Assembly (NCBI RefSeq): GCF_041260155.1
Contig: NC_091935.1
Span: 470,001 to 534,000 of the forward strand
Origin: Ptychodera flava
Lineage: Eukaryota; Hemichordata; Enteropneusta; Ptychoderidae
Direction: 5' to 3'
Length of the DNA stretch: 64,000 bases
Within the stretch, counting starts at the first letter, position 1. Each line of letters opens with the position of its first letter. The position numbers and the translations under genes are program-made. The notes under the pieces are model-generated. The model saw only the letters and a program-made list of their open reading frames with translations. It searched no databases and was not told where the DNA came from. Positions 35,153 to 46,309 of the stretch are shown piece after piece.

Positions 35153-36704
35153 TTAGGCGAGCCAGCGTGCGATTGACATTCGCCATAGTATCGGGCAGAC
35201 TGTTTCTGAGAAAGTCCACATACAACTCATGTGCCTCCCGTACCAGATGATACAAACGTCTCCTGCCCTGTGGTGGTCTTTCAACTTGGGGATCTCTGGT
35301 GCAGGGATGCCTGTCCCGTCTTCATCATCCGGAGGCGTTCTTGCTCCACGGAAGCTGATGCTGTTGGATACACCCCGTCTCATCTGCCTCCGTTCTTGTT
35401 GATGATTTTGTAATGTTGGCAGTGGTTGTTGTTGTTGTTGTTGTGGTGGTGGTGGTGGTTGCGGCGCTGGTGTCGGTGGTGGTGGTGGCGGCGGCGGCGG
35501 TGGCGGTGACGTAGTGGTGCCCATGGTCGTGCCACTGGTTGTACCGGTTCTCTCTGCTCTGGCGTTCTTAACGCCGCATATCGCATTTCTTGTTCTCGCA
35601 TTTGTCGGACGCTAAAAACAAACATCTCTGACTAATTAACAGGACGGCAAATGAATTTCATTACTGTGATATTTCATTTCGTTATATTTTTAGTAAAGTG
35701 AAGATATCAATATTTGCCATACATACAATTTATAGGTGAAATAATAATATAAAAATTAGTTCATTGAGATGATCTTTATAGGATAAACAATATTCCGTGG
35801 AAACGAAAAATGCATATATAAGCTATTTTGGAGAAGATTTATCTTGGAAAAACTCTTCAAATCCTAAAACCCATAAGATTATAATAGTTTCGCTCTAGCT
35901 GTATTGTTATGTGGAATCTTTCCATGTAATTGAATAAAGATACCGCGATATTAAAAAGCATTAAGTATGATGTCGCTGGTAAACAATGGTCTCCGATTTG
36001 AGTCGGAATTTTGCTTTTATGAACGTTATCAAAAATGTCTATCTTAATTTAGTCATTGTTTTTTCAATTCATCAATATGAAATTAATATAAAAAATTTAA
36101 GGCATGTCATTGAAAACATATGTTCCACTGTTGTCTCAAAATTTGGTAACCCTCCCGAGAATTATATTGTTTCAAATTCAAAGAAACGGTGAAGCTCAAA
36201 TATTCTAATTGAGCACTGGAGTTACTAAATAGTCCGACGTCAAGCATTTTGTCAAAGTGATACGAGACGATTATCGTATCTTCTACAAAGAGTAGGTGAT
36301 TGCAATTTTACATCAAGAAATGTTAAAACGAAGGAAGTGATGCTATACACAATTTTCGAGCTTTTTGAGGGGAAAACAATAACCATGCAACTCATATTCC
36401 ATTACTTGCATTTGCATTTTCCGTTTGAAAAAAGCTCGCATGGGTTTCAAATCAATAACAAAACTTACTCTGAGATGCGTTTAGCAACAACATTCCGAAC
36501 ACGCCGACGCAGTGGTTTTAGAAGCCCAGTTTCATATAGCCTTACTGCATCAGCTGGCATACCACTATTGGAAAGTCGACCTGATTGTCTCATGTACAGC
36601 ACAATGTTTCCATAATTGGTGTTATGGATCTGCATTCCCGCCCTTATTAGATTAATTTCTGCGTCAGTGACGAAGCAGCGTGGTGCACGAGGAGTTGAAG
36701 CCAT
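35153..36704 (-). CDS. Harbinger second ORF (possible SANT/Myb-like DNA-binding protein)
   Basis: Exon 1 (36,704-36,468) starts MASTPRAPRCFVTDAEINLI. It includes NYGNIVLYMRQSG and TGLLKPLRRRVRNVVAKRIS, and ends at the donor GA|GTAAGTTTTG. Exon 2 begins after ttgtttttAG at 35,613 with VRQMREQEMRYAALRTPEQR; both borders are phase 2. It then runs into His/Arg- or Pro/Gln-rich codon repeats (35,415-35,515), where the true frame is unclear; one frame gives poly-Pro then poly-Gln and a further ~70 residues. Harbinger elements typically encode a second Myb/SANT-type protein that helps the transposase reach DNA, so that role is inferred from position, not from a clear motif. The start codon lies 212 bp from the divergent transposase. 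Confidence 0.5.
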
Positions 36705-36915
36705 TACTGTTGTTGTCTATTGGCATTCAAAGTTCAACTCCTGTAGTTGGAGGTGGTCGCTTTGTTTGTTTCTGATTGGTCAACGGTTTTGCAAATTAGA
36801 CTTTAACAGGTGCACATTGAATAGCATTGTACAAGTTGGTGTATGCGATAAATTTGCAAAGACATCTTAGAACGGAACAACACAAACTCCAACAAAGTTC
36901 GACATTGCTATCAAC
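36705..36915. promoter_or_regulatory. Divergent promoter region of the Harbinger genes
   Basis: 211 bp separate the two opposite start codons. An ATTGG (reverse CCAAT) box is at 36,776-36,780. Shared control of both genes is inferred from layout. Confidence 0.4.
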
Positions 36916-38046
36916 ATGCCGCTACAGCGCAATCAAATATTGCTTCTCCTATCTTATATCCAAAGTATTATGGCAATATTGTCTATTGTCTCCGTGCTCA
37001 TCCATCTCCCAGTGTATTCTGAAGAACGGGAAGTGTATCATCTAGCGCAGTTCTTTGATGACCAAGTTTCCATCCAGATCTGGTTACGCCTGTTGTGTGA
37101 CATCCTGCGTCCACCTTTACAGCGACCACCGACACACCTACTCTTTATAAATGATGAGGGTATTGGTCGAGGTAATGCCATAGATGTTTGGACATCATTG
37201 CAGAGACGTCCTCGCCATTTCTGGATGTTAACTGGAGAAACCATTCAATCAATGGAAGCTATCATATGCAACCTGGAGTCCAATCTACGTGGTCGTAGTG
37301 ACGCTTGTGCCTTGGATTCGAGAAATCGTTTTCTTCTGACATTTATTTGGTTACGTCATTATCCCACTCTAGACTTACTGGCAGCATGGTTTGGGGTAGG
37401 CAATATGACTGTTCAGAGGGAAATACGTCATCTTCTCTCCTTAATTTGGCATTATTTTCGACGGAGCGTCCGCTGGCCATCGTTAGAACGCTTTCGACAA
37501 TTACGAGGACACTGGGAACATTTTCCCAATGCCATTGGCACAATCGATGGTACTCTACATGAAATATATCGACCTGAAGTTGAAGAACAGCATGAATTTT
37601 ATAGCGGATACGTTCGTTATCATGCAATGAGCACCCAAGTTATTGTGGACAATCAATGTAACATCATTTTTATTCAGTCAGGATTTCTGGGACATGCCAA
37701 TGACGCAATGCAGTACAGATTGTTACCATCAATAGGGCTCGAAGGTCAATTGCAGATTCCACAAGATGCATATTTTTTGGCTGACCAAGGATACCCAAAC
37801 ATGTATCCTCTGTTAACAAGATTTCCTACTCGTGAATTGCGTGGTCCGTATCGTCAAGAGAAGATTGTATTTAATAGGGAGTTTAATCTTGCAAGAGTTT
37901 ATGTTGAACATGCAATTAAATATATAAAAACCTACAAAGCAATTAATTCTGTTTATCGGCACCCACGTTGGTTTATGCCTATTATAGTTGAAGTATGCAC
38001 ATTCCTAGCCCAACGACATATCAGATTGTATCGTGTCGTGCGTTGA
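36916..38046 (+). CDS. PIF/Harbinger transposase (HARBI1-like, DDE_Tnp_4)
   Basis: An uninterrupted 376-codon ORF. It has a helix-turn-helix-like segment around residues 140-175 (FLLTFIWLRHYPTLDLLAAW, then GNMTVQREI). A DDE_Tnp_4 nuclease follows with D211 in GTIDGTLHEIYRPEVEE, D290 in FLADQGYPNMYP and E331 in RVYVEHAIKYIKTYK. These are the expected acidic residues in order and spacing, and the length is normal for HARBI1-type proteins. It would cut the element at its terminal inverted repeats in the nucleus. Being intact while everything around it is decayed, it is probably the youngest insertion in the nest. ISL2EU and related IS5-like groups have a similar domain and cannot be excluded. 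Confidence 0.88.
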   Translation: MPLQRNQILLLLSYIQSIMAILSIVSVLIHLPVYSEEREVYHLAQFFDDQVSIQIWLRLLCDILRPPLQRPPTHLLFINDEGIGRGNAIDVWTSLQRRPRHFWMLTGETIQSMEAIICNLESNLRGRSDACALDSRNRFLLTFIWLRHYPTLDLLAAWFGVGNMTVQREIRHLLSLIWHYFRRSVRWPSLERFRQLRGHWEHFPNAIGTIDGTLHEIYRPEVEEQHEFYSGYVRYHAMSTQVIVDNQCNIIFIQSGFLGHANDAMQYRLLPSIGLEGQLQIPQDAYFLADQGYPNMYPLLTRFPTRELRGPYRQEKIVFNREFNLARVYVEHAIKYIKTYKAINSVYRHPRWFMPIIVEVCTFLAQRHIRLYRVVR

Positions 38047-39991
38047 CTTCTGACGCAAATATACAAGCGAAGGTCTTTGACAAAAAATCATGACATATTT
38101 TCCGTGTATTTTGTACTATTGAAGTAAGCAACTCGCCGACATTGTGTGTGTGTGTGTGTGTGTTGACTATGCTTTTGTAGAGGAGCTGCGGTAACCACAG
38201 AGACAAACAAAGACGGGGGGGGGGGTGGATTATATGACCATTTAGAAATCGTAAAGAGGTGCGTATTTGACCCAAGAGTGTCATGGCGATACGTTGTGTT
38301 TGAATCCATCATAATTGGCGGCTTCACAAAGGTTACTGTCAGTCATTGTTCGAAAGTGATGAATGAAACAGCTGGAGTCTTGGACTGCTTTGCTAAGCGC
38401 GCAGATACATTTGTACATTGCAGTGATGAGCACATGGCAGAGCGAGACAAGTAACACTCGAAAGTGAGGCAGATACAAGAACATAAGGCAGCCAATGAAT
38501 GAACTGGATTCGGAACAGTAAATATTAATGAGACTTGAGGACATATAGGCAGCCAATGAATGAACACAGATGGGACATAGGGACATAAGACTTACCAATC
38601 AACGTGAGCGACGCTGGGGTTTAGGACACAAACTTATGTCCTAAATGGTATACGTCTAATGTATCTTAATCTTGAACACAGGGTGCCAATCGTAAACTCT
38701 CATTTACAACTCGAGCCTCAGACAGAGCTAGTTTTGCCTTTGTACAAGCAGACTTTTTGGTCTTTATCAAGTAGCCTTGTTCAACACCAAAGTGGCCACG
38801 GCTACAGCTGAAACTAATTAGTGTAAGCAGTTTTATTGCAGTTCACTGCAGTGGCTTCGCGCTCTATTACTGCAAATGGTTGTAATTGCAACTCTGTACA
38901 TAACACCATATTATGCCAAATGTTTTGAGACGGTCTAAAAACTAATATCACGCCTACATTGACAACTCAGGAGGCCACTGCTGCCGCTGATGTGTGACAC
39001 TGGGAATGCACAAACCAGACCAAGTTCGTGCTAGTGACAATATATGCACCCTAAATCATTATATTGGCGGCGAATTTCGTTTGCTTCTGTACTTAATTCA
39101 CTTCGTCGATCGGCGGAATTTTTATAATGTAATTTTCGTGGCATATCCAACGAATTGTTGTTCACGTTTTCATCTACAATAGTAATGAAATATCGCATTT
39201 CGTACATGTTGAGTGACGAACCACTTTTATATAAAAGTGTATCCTGTCAAAAACGGGAACACACACCTTTCGTATTGTAAAAGAGGCAGCAAATGACAAA
39301 TTCAATAATTAATGTCAAACACAAAGTTTTCAACATATAAAACATCCTAAACAAGTGACAATTTATACTTTAACTGTGCAAATACAACAAAAAATAAATA
39401 ATATGAAAAATATTCAACAATAACAAATCTGCACAACAAACACGACAATGCAAAGAAAAAATAAAGACAGGCAATAAAGAATCAATGCAGAGGCATAAAT
39501 TCAATAAAAGAAGGAAAATGCGTAAAAGACATTTCAATCATTACAAGTGAACATTATAAATTCATCAGTTCCTGCTTAGCATTATCATCCTAACGTTTAT
39601 ATGAAACATTGCATCCCTCTCTCGCAACTTGTTCTCGTTGACTACAGGTGCTGGGTTCGACCCCCGGTAGCGGTAATAGTTGTTGTGTAAAAAAACGTAA
39701 CTTAAAAATACACTTCTCTCCCTTGTCATTAATCAAGGTATCAGGCTGGCTGAAGAAGACATGGATAGAGTAATAGGATACTACAAAAAGAGGGAAAGGA
39801 GTGAAGATAGTAAAAAATTGGGACCCTTCTTTTCAATCATTTCCCCCTAAGTTTCCAAGCCCCCATTCCTAACTCTTACCCCCAAAATAATTTATCGCCC
39901 CTTTTAGAACGTAACCTTTGACCTCATTTCCATAAGTACGCACATCTTTGACGTCATCAGTTTGTGGCTATACCACTTGTAAAATGGTGCC

Positions 39992-41720
39992 AAATAGAGT
40001 CCATTGGTTGACCCTATCATACGCTTTGGTAGTATCTAGAAAACGTACATAGACAGGACTGTTAAATTGGCGATAATAATTAATTATTTCCTTCATAATA
40101 TAGATGCAAAGGTGAGTTTGTAACCGAGCTTGAAGCCAAATTGATAATCTTCTCTACATAAAGAAGCTTTACAACGGTCTAAGATCACAGACTCAAGCAA
40201 TTTTGACACTACTGTTGCGAGCGCAGTTTTCATTAAATTATCAGGTAAATGCCCATGGATAAGCATAGCTGAAAAACACAATGTCAGAATAGTATGCAAA
40301 CAATCATAAGCATGTTTAAAATCCTCAAATTGCAGACCATCGTAACCAGCTGCTTTCCCCAATGGCAGCTTATGAATGGCTTAACTAATTTCTACAGCTG
40401 TAATTCTCGGAATGTTACTTTCATTGTAGTTACTATTTTGCCAATTAGAGACGAACTCTTCGTGACAATTGTTGGTAACAGAAGACAGCAGAGTGGAAAA
40501 ATGATCCTACCACATATTAGAAATATCCTGTTTTCCAGAAACATCACCAATATTAGCCGAGAGAGGCGCGGCGTGACTGTTCATCAAACGAACGTTTTCC
40601 CCAAAAGTCATGTGGTCTTTGCCTCTGAGTGAAGCAGCAAGACCGTCGGGCTTCAACTCATTTTCATGACGTCTGCATATCCTAAGCGCTCGTTTGAAGT
40701 TCGCACATTTCCCTATAGATAGTTCTAGTTCGAGGTTTCCCAGGTTAAGCCACATTCTGAATGCATTTCTCGCATTTTGGTGAAAGTCTTTCACGTACTC
40801 ATTCAGCCGGGCATGACGTAATCAGTTTTTACATTCTTGCAAGAAAGGCAATCCACGGCTGCATGACCCAGCACATGAATTACATTATTATAGAAACGAT
40901 CAGTCAACAATCTATGATTGCTATCTCTGCAGAATTTATCTTGGCAATATAAAGCTTCAACAGGAAGAGAAATTCGCTGCAACTAACAGTCCGACAAATG
41001 ATTGAAAGAATGTATTTCCTGATCATTGACCTTCGCCCAATTAACACACTTAGTTATCCCTGAATTAGATATTTACAGTCATCTAGCGATTGAAGATCTA
41101 CGATCGACATTAAAATGGAAACAGGTACAGGTAAATGGTCCGAAGCCACGCAATCTGTAAGGACCTTAATGAAGATAATGGCATCGTGAACTGATCGCGA
41201 TGATACACAGTGGTTTAACCACGACGTTGTGCCATTAGTATCACTGATATAAGTGAAAACGTCGGAACACTCGCCAATACAGGACAGCAACGTCAGATAA
41301 GAATTCCAATCGCCGACAACAAGAAAACTGTTGACATCTAGGTCTAATACAATAGTTTCGACAGATAATCAGCGAACATGTGATAATTAGTGTCACAAAC
41401 GGTCGGAAGATAGACACAGAGGATAAGAAGCGATTTATTGCCACATCGCATCTCAAGTTCAATAATGCGACTGTCATTATAATGCTTATACTTGATTCTG
41501 AAGGTATTGGCAAGCAATTTCTGCCTTAGGACGGCTACTCCCCATAGGGTCTACCCACTCTGATACAGAAACATAGAAATCCTTGTGTATCTTCGAAAGT
41601 AACGGCAACTCAGGCTTACATAGCCAGTGTTCTTGTAAAAATATAATATCATGTTTATTCCACAAAGATCGAACAGTGTCAATGGTAGATTTGATACGAA
41701 GAGGCATTATTATTTTATGG
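39992..41720 (-). pseudogene. LINE C, 5' part: endonuclease and first half of RT
   Basis: Minus strand from about 41,707: HDIIFLQEHWLCKPELPLLS (endonuclease Glu motif), IIELEMRCGNKSLLILCVYL, VVGDWNSYLT near 41,300, and ASDHLPVPVSI near 41,120 (catalytic His). RT begins with LPLGKAAGYDGLQFEDFKHA (40,330-40,370), then ATVVSKLLESVILDRCKASL, YQFGFK, and VRFLDTTKAYDRVNQWTLF up to the Merlin junction. There are several frameshifts and stops. The 3' half is at 29,200-30,209. Confidence 0.85.
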
Positions 41721-42270
41721 GTAGAATTTTCTCATGAGGACACCAGCAAGCCACAATGACGGATCCAATATGACAGCTTGTGATATTGATCATTTTCTAC
41801 AGTGAAAAGAAATGACGAAATTTTAAACAAGGGGTGTTATTTGTACGGATAAGTCATTTTTACAGGGATTATTGAAATGAATGCAAAATTTAAGCTAGTC
41901 TTTATGAAATGACCAAAATTACATGTGAATTTATCCACGAAATGTAGCTGAAGGCGTGCGTTTAATTCGTTATAAGTTGTGATCGACGGCTCGTCAGTTT
42001 TGACTTCTTATGAATTGAACGTCAGTGATACACATTGTCGACCACTGCAATGCAGCTGTAGTTTCTCAGGATGAGTTACTAAACTGGTCTTCGCCGTTTG
42101 CACCTATGATCTACGAACCCAATCACAAATTTCTTTGTGTGTCGCGAACTATCAATTGGTGGAGATCACTGCTGGTTGCCATACCACGAATGTACTTCCT
42201 TCCCTGTGTAGTGGGCATGCTTTCGATGGATTACTCCATGTCAATAGATATGAGAAGATGAGCTTTGCAT
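41721..42270. other. No recognisable gene
   Basis: Intron sequence with no supported exon or element end. Confidence 0.4.
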
Positions 42271-42351
42271 AGCAGGGCTGTGTGTTACCGGCTATAGTCC
42301 TCCCAGGCCTATAGGCCTCATAGGCCTATACACGGTAACACACAGCCCTGC
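42271..42351. repeat. Hairpin with 20-bp arms
   Basis: AGCAGGGCTGTGTGTTACCG is mirrored by CGGTAACACACAGCCCTGC. The ~42-base loop holds several taggcct repeats. It lacks the CGAG apex. Confidence 0.85.
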
Positions 42352-42624
42352 CACGCAGATCTATGAGAAGGTTTGACAATAACCGTTGGTCAAACGTTAT
42401 ATTTTCATTTGTCTAAATGTAAGACTCGCTCAGAGACACGTAGAGACATATTCATGAGTTGACCGAGACTGCGAAGTTTGAGTCAATCATAGGCCTGAAT
42501 CGGGGAAAATTCCTTTTTCCAAGTTCTGCTACACTGTATTTATTTTGTATGAAAGGACAACGTGCGGAAATTGAAACATCTTTTGACGATGTGTGTTAGA
42601 ATAAAACTTGTTCTTCACAGTCAA

Positions 42625-42625
<1 letters not shown>

Positions 42626-42702
<77 letters not shown>
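42626..42702. repeat. (ATCT)n microsatellite
   Basis: About 19 perfect ATCT units. Confidence 0.98.
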
Positions 42703-42754
42703 AGACATTTTAAAAATATGTTTGAAATAACCAAGTTTATAATGCAACACAGAC

Positions 42755-42824
42755 CTTGCTCTGTCGTAGTTGCACTAACCATATCGCTTAATTCTCCAAG
42801 TCCCGCTGTTGTATGTGCTCCCAC
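42755..42824 (-). CDS. Receptor exon: end of FN3-3
   Basis: A 70-bp exon (phase 0 in, phase 1 out) encoding VGAHTTAGLGELSDMVSATT plus TEQ. The pattern 'V.A.T.aG.G.lS' is the final strand region of a fibronectin type III domain. It completes the domain begun in exon 44,188-44,417, which ends in YTVQ at phase 0. The donor is CAAG|GTCTGTG, a weak site. A better-looking GTTAGT at 42,779 would leave phase 0 and not match the transmembrane exon, so I prefer the former. The next exon is 28.6 kb away. Confidence 0.7.
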
Positions 42825-42829
42825 CTTGA

Positions 42830-44187
42830 TTTAGCGAAGTTGACAACAATAAGGAAAATAATTTTGAATCCAAGATTAAATATTGTTATTATATTTCTGA
42901 CAGAAAATATACCAGATAAAAGTCATGTAAACCTATGGACATCACATCGTACAGAGAAGGTAACAAGTCATTGTCAATGGCGTAGTACCCACTTGGTTAA
43001 TATGTTTGGAAACCATTGACGGAAATGATTTGAAGTAATTTGGTTTAAAATATCCAGAAAATTGTTGAGAAAAATATTGTATTGATGTGTATGTGCAGTT
43101 GTCAAATGTATGAAAGATATTAATTCGCTAAATTTGAGAAATAAATGCAATGCGATTATATAAAGTCTGAGTGCTGGTTTGTGATAAAGATGCGTAAGAT
43201 GGACACATGTAGAAGTCCCTCACATGGAATATATCTTTAGGTATTGTAATATTTCCCCAATTGTTAACCTGGTAATGTATGAAGCTCAGTTTTACAAGGT
43301 GAAAGATGACTTGAAAGTACTGGGCATAAAGGGAAATCCAGGGCTGTTAATTGTATCTGTCAATGGATTCAGATTTGTACTAAAATTCAGCAGCTTTAAT
43401 CGTATTATTACCAGAAATATCTCTGCAGGAAAGGCGACTAACATCCCTGTTTTTCGCTTTTATTCAATAAAACAATAATAAAACAAACAGAACAAAACTG
43501 CATTTCTCAAAATTGTACACAATATATTTTCACTCAGTGTTTTTAAACTGTCATAGTAAAGTCAGGGAATTTAGACTGAGATTTGGAGTAATTTCATTGG
43601 TTACTCATAAAGCTGACAATCATTCTTGCAGTCAAATGTTATTTAATAAAACAATAACAACAAACAAACGAATATGCATTCATACTGTCAACATTTTGCC
43701 TGGTACAAAGTACGAGATCTAACATATTGTAGCTCATTTTTTATTCATGAAAACATCATAAACAAAAACAAACATAACCGTCAGGCAGCCATATTTGATC
43801 GTATTATTAAAATAATATATGTCCAAGTGGAAGTTACAGTCACTGTGCATTATCCTTGTGCAAGAGTTCAAAAGACACAAAAGACATTAGTAAAAACCTG
43901 TCTTAGTATTGGCTGTAGACTTAAATACGGGAAACAAAATGGCTGTCACGCGGCCATACCGGATTACATCATGAAAATTATCGGTGTGCATATGTAGGAG
44001 ATACGAAGTAATCCTTGTACTAGTTTTGAAAGAAATCGCTCCAGGCTAAGAAATTTGCATGAACGGACATACGGATGCGGGCAGGGGCACGACCAAATCT
44101 AGTAGTCCCCGGACTTTGTATGTTTGGAACAACAAACATTTTCTCAAACATATTGACATAATGCTGATGTCACAGCAGAAAACGTAC
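42830..44187. other. Intron, nothing recognised
   Basis: AT-rich intron between the two FN3-3 exons. Confidence 0.5.
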
Positions 44188-44417
44188 CTGGACTGTGTAC
44201 GAAACTTTTAAAGTGAGGTCAGTGATAAGATACCGGTTGATATTTTGTGATATTGCCGTCACTTCTTCCTCTCTCCGTGTGGTTGCTTCATTGTAGGTTT
44301 CCCAGTATGATATTATATACTTATTTATAACGCCATTTGTTGGGTCAGGTACTAACCACTGAACTGCCATTGTGTATACGGCAGGGTTCAGTTCCACATT
44401 TCTTGGTTTGGAAGGAA
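44188..44417 (-). CDS. Receptor exon: first part of FN3-3
   Basis: The acceptor tttgttcacAG and donor CAG|GTACGTTT bound a 230-bp exon (phase 1 in, 0 out). It encodes VPSKPRNVELNPAVYTMAVQ, then WLVPDPTNGVINKYIISYWE and LITDLTLKVSYTVQ. The hallmarks of a fibronectin type III domain are visible: the Pro-rich start, the core Trp, NG.I..Y.I.Y, and L....L...Y.V.V. The preceding exon supplies the first G of the Val codon, so the protein reads TAED-VPSKP. Confidence 0.85.
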
Positions 44418-44709
44418 CTGTGAACAAAATATGTAAAAATTTCATGACACATGGTCATTTGTATTGGTAATTATTAAATCCATTGTGTGCCCCGTTCCAG
44501 GGCCCTCTACATGCTGCTTAGGACCGCGACTTTCTATCAAGTCCATGATTTATCGAATTCCATGGTTTGTTTTCTACACGAGAGTTGAAGATGTAGCATC
44601 GTTTTAACAAAATGTTTTTAAGATAATTTACTGCGTAAATCATATTCCATAACTTAAAAGTAAACGTCAAATCTTCAATCTTTATTCACTTCAGCTTTGT
44701 AGTATTGCG

Positions 44710-44862
44710 ATACTAGTGAAGTGAATGTAAATAACAAAGGTCATCGAAGTAAGAGGCTAAAGGTAGTTAAAATTAACTAATCTAGTCTAGTGAAGTAAAT
44801 GTAAATAACAAAAGTCATCGAAGTAAGAGGTTAAAGGTAGTTAAAATTAACTAATCAAGTTT
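44710..44862. repeat. Tandem duplication, ~84-bp unit
   Basis: Two adjacent near-identical copies of a unit beginning tagtgaagt.aatgtaaata and ending gttaaaattaactaatc.ag, with five or so differences. Confidence 0.9.
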
Positions 44863-45299
44863 AGCCTCAACTCTGATAAATGCATGTACTAAGTATACAG
44901 GTGACTGCAAGTTTGAAAATTGAGTCTTAGAACACAGGTGACTCCAAATTCTACAGGAAATAAGAAAATCAGGCCTTCTTGTATATTCAGGTGGATGATT
45001 TTACAACAAAAGTTTGAAAAATTGAAAAATCCGACAGAAGCTTCACACTTAAATAAGTGCGATAGATATTTCCTAAAACTTCCAAACCATATCGAGTGCC
45101 TGTGTACATCGTATACCTTGAGCGAACGTTGCAAGATCTCCGGAAAACAATACATCTTATTACATTTTTAGAAGATAAAATGTCATCACCATCCATTTTC
45201 AATGCTCGGCAAATCAGCTTTACTGATGGTTTAGTGTACTCTGATACGTTCCAGCTTGGTAAACACAGAATGAAAACATTGATACATCACTTATCTCAC

Positions 45300-45535
45300 C
45301 ATCCTCAGCTGTTCTTGCCTTGGTTAGTGGACTCCATGGACTTTGTTCATCTCTATTGTTAAACGACAACACGAATTCATACATCGTAAACGGTAGCAAT
45401 CCAGTAATTGTGAGCATACGGACACTGCCGTCACTAGAAATTATTTCTTCATATTCTTCCCATGTATTTACTTTCCTGTACTTCAAGTGAAAATTCTCGA
45501 TGTATCCGTTACTGTCACATTTAATCTTGGAAGAG
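45300..45535 (-). CDS. Receptor exon: second part of FN3-2
   Basis: Encodes SSKIKCDSNGYIENFHLKYR, then MLTITGLLPFTMYEFVLSFN and SPWSPLTKARTAED. 'NG.I..F.L.Y', 'L.IT.L.PfT.YEF' and 'SPWS' are the second half of an FN3 domain. The donor is GATG|GTGAGATA (phase 1). The acceptor is placed after ...gtaccAAG (exon from 45,535), because that gives the phase 2 needed to join exon 46,234-46,303. The more conventional ccacAG (exon from 45,543) would be phase 0. Confidence 0.75.
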
Positions 45536-46233
45536 CTTGGTACCTGTGGTGAAAACCATTAAACATGCATTAAAGATGATACATAATCGTAGTTAAAGCA
45601 AGCACAGATAAAAGAAAAAAATTCATGTTATTCGGCATACATTACTTCAAGTACAAATTAACAATATCTGCTACTTAAGTTTCATGCATCTTGTAATCTC
45701 CGAATTTTCTTTTCCTCAGGTCGCCACTCTCATATATATATATGAGACGAATAATTATACTGTGGTCTAAAATTGTGTGGAAATTCGATAATTAATATTT
45801 GTTTTGATGGTAGCACTTTGCGTCATACCAGAGCTTTTAGCATTGCTTATGTGTAATTATTCTGAAAGACAAAGATTATATCGCTTTCTTATGTTACAGT
45901 AGCTCGACGCTTGGTAATTATTGTTCGTGATATATTAAATCGTTAGTCCTTGCTCTTGACAGACCGAATAGTTTGGTACTTTGGTACTGTTCTCATACTT
46001 TTTGTGACTTGATTACAAGTGATTAGCTAAGCATATCTCGAAGGTGTTAGTAGATATGCCATTTTAAACCTCCTTATTGACTGTTGAGACTCTAGCTTGA
46101 CTACTGGCTTTTTTCAGTATATATCGCTAAAAGAATAAAAATGTACAAGCAAATGCATCAAAGTAGATCTCTCTTGAAATCATCAAAATTAATTAACATC
46201 TGGTTTGAACTGCGTGATATTAGGGTTGCTCAC

Positions 46234-46303
46234 CGTATATGCAATTGTAGGTTGCTCGGATCAGGGGACATTACTCCTGTAATTGTTGGCCCCTCTGTTG
46301 GCA
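46234..46303 (-). CDS. Receptor exon: first part of FN3-2
   Basis: A 70-bp exon between tctcaatttcAG and ACG|GTGAGCAA (phase 1 in, 2 out). It encodes VPTEGPTITGVMSPDPSNLQ then LHIR. The 'P..GP.I.....dPs.l.l.' pattern is the A-B strand region of an FN3 domain, with Ile in place of the usual core Trp. Phases match on both sides, which is the main support for so short an exon. Confidence 0.65.
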
Positions 46304-46309
46304 CTGAAA

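Larger units (their letters stand above)
31583..38657 (+). mobile_element. Harbinger-like transposon with long terminal inverted repeats
   Basis: A 7.07-kb element. The left TIR starts AGACGTATATCATTTAGGAC and matches the reverse of the right end over about 285 bp (to ~31,865 and from ~38,375) with few mismatches. AAT flanks both sides (31,580-31,582 and 38,658-38,660), consistent with the 3-bp duplication of PIF/Harbinger elements, although TWA is more usual. Each TIR holds a small hairpin TTTAGGACA...TGTCCTAAA and two copies of a 'gttcattcattggc.gcctta' motif. It encodes an intact DDE transposase and a divergent second gene. Confidence 0.78.
31412..38864. mobile_element. TA-flanked MITE split by the Harbinger element
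   Basis: Terminal inverted repeats of about 65 bp begin GAGCGCGAAGCCACTGCAGTG minus its last base on the left, with the mirror image at 38,798-38,864. TA lies outside both ends. Copy 1 of Merlin lacks this segment, so it is a separate insertion. Removing the inner element leaves about 380 bp with no coding capacity (31,412-31,582 plus 38,658-38,864). Superfamily not determined. Confidence 0.7.
30210..39991 (+). mobile_element. Merlin DNA transposon, copy 2 (with nested insertions)
   Basis: The termini match copy 1 (left GGCATCATTTTACAAG, right ...AAAATGGTGCC). They are flanked by a perfect 8-bp target duplication AAATAGAG at 30,202-30,209 and 39,992-39,999. The first ~450 bp and the last ~160 bp are almost identical to copy 1, while the transposase region is decayed and partly deleted. 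It is 9.8 kb only because a MITE and a 7.1-kb Harbinger-like element sit inside (31,412-38,864). It interrupts the RT of LINE C between NQWTLF and KKLI. Confidence 0.92.

Noticed and set aside
35153..35524. Separate proline-rich gene starting at MGTTTSPPPPP
   Set aside because: Better explained as exon 2 of the Harbinger second gene or its alternative frame; codon repeats make the frame ambiguous.
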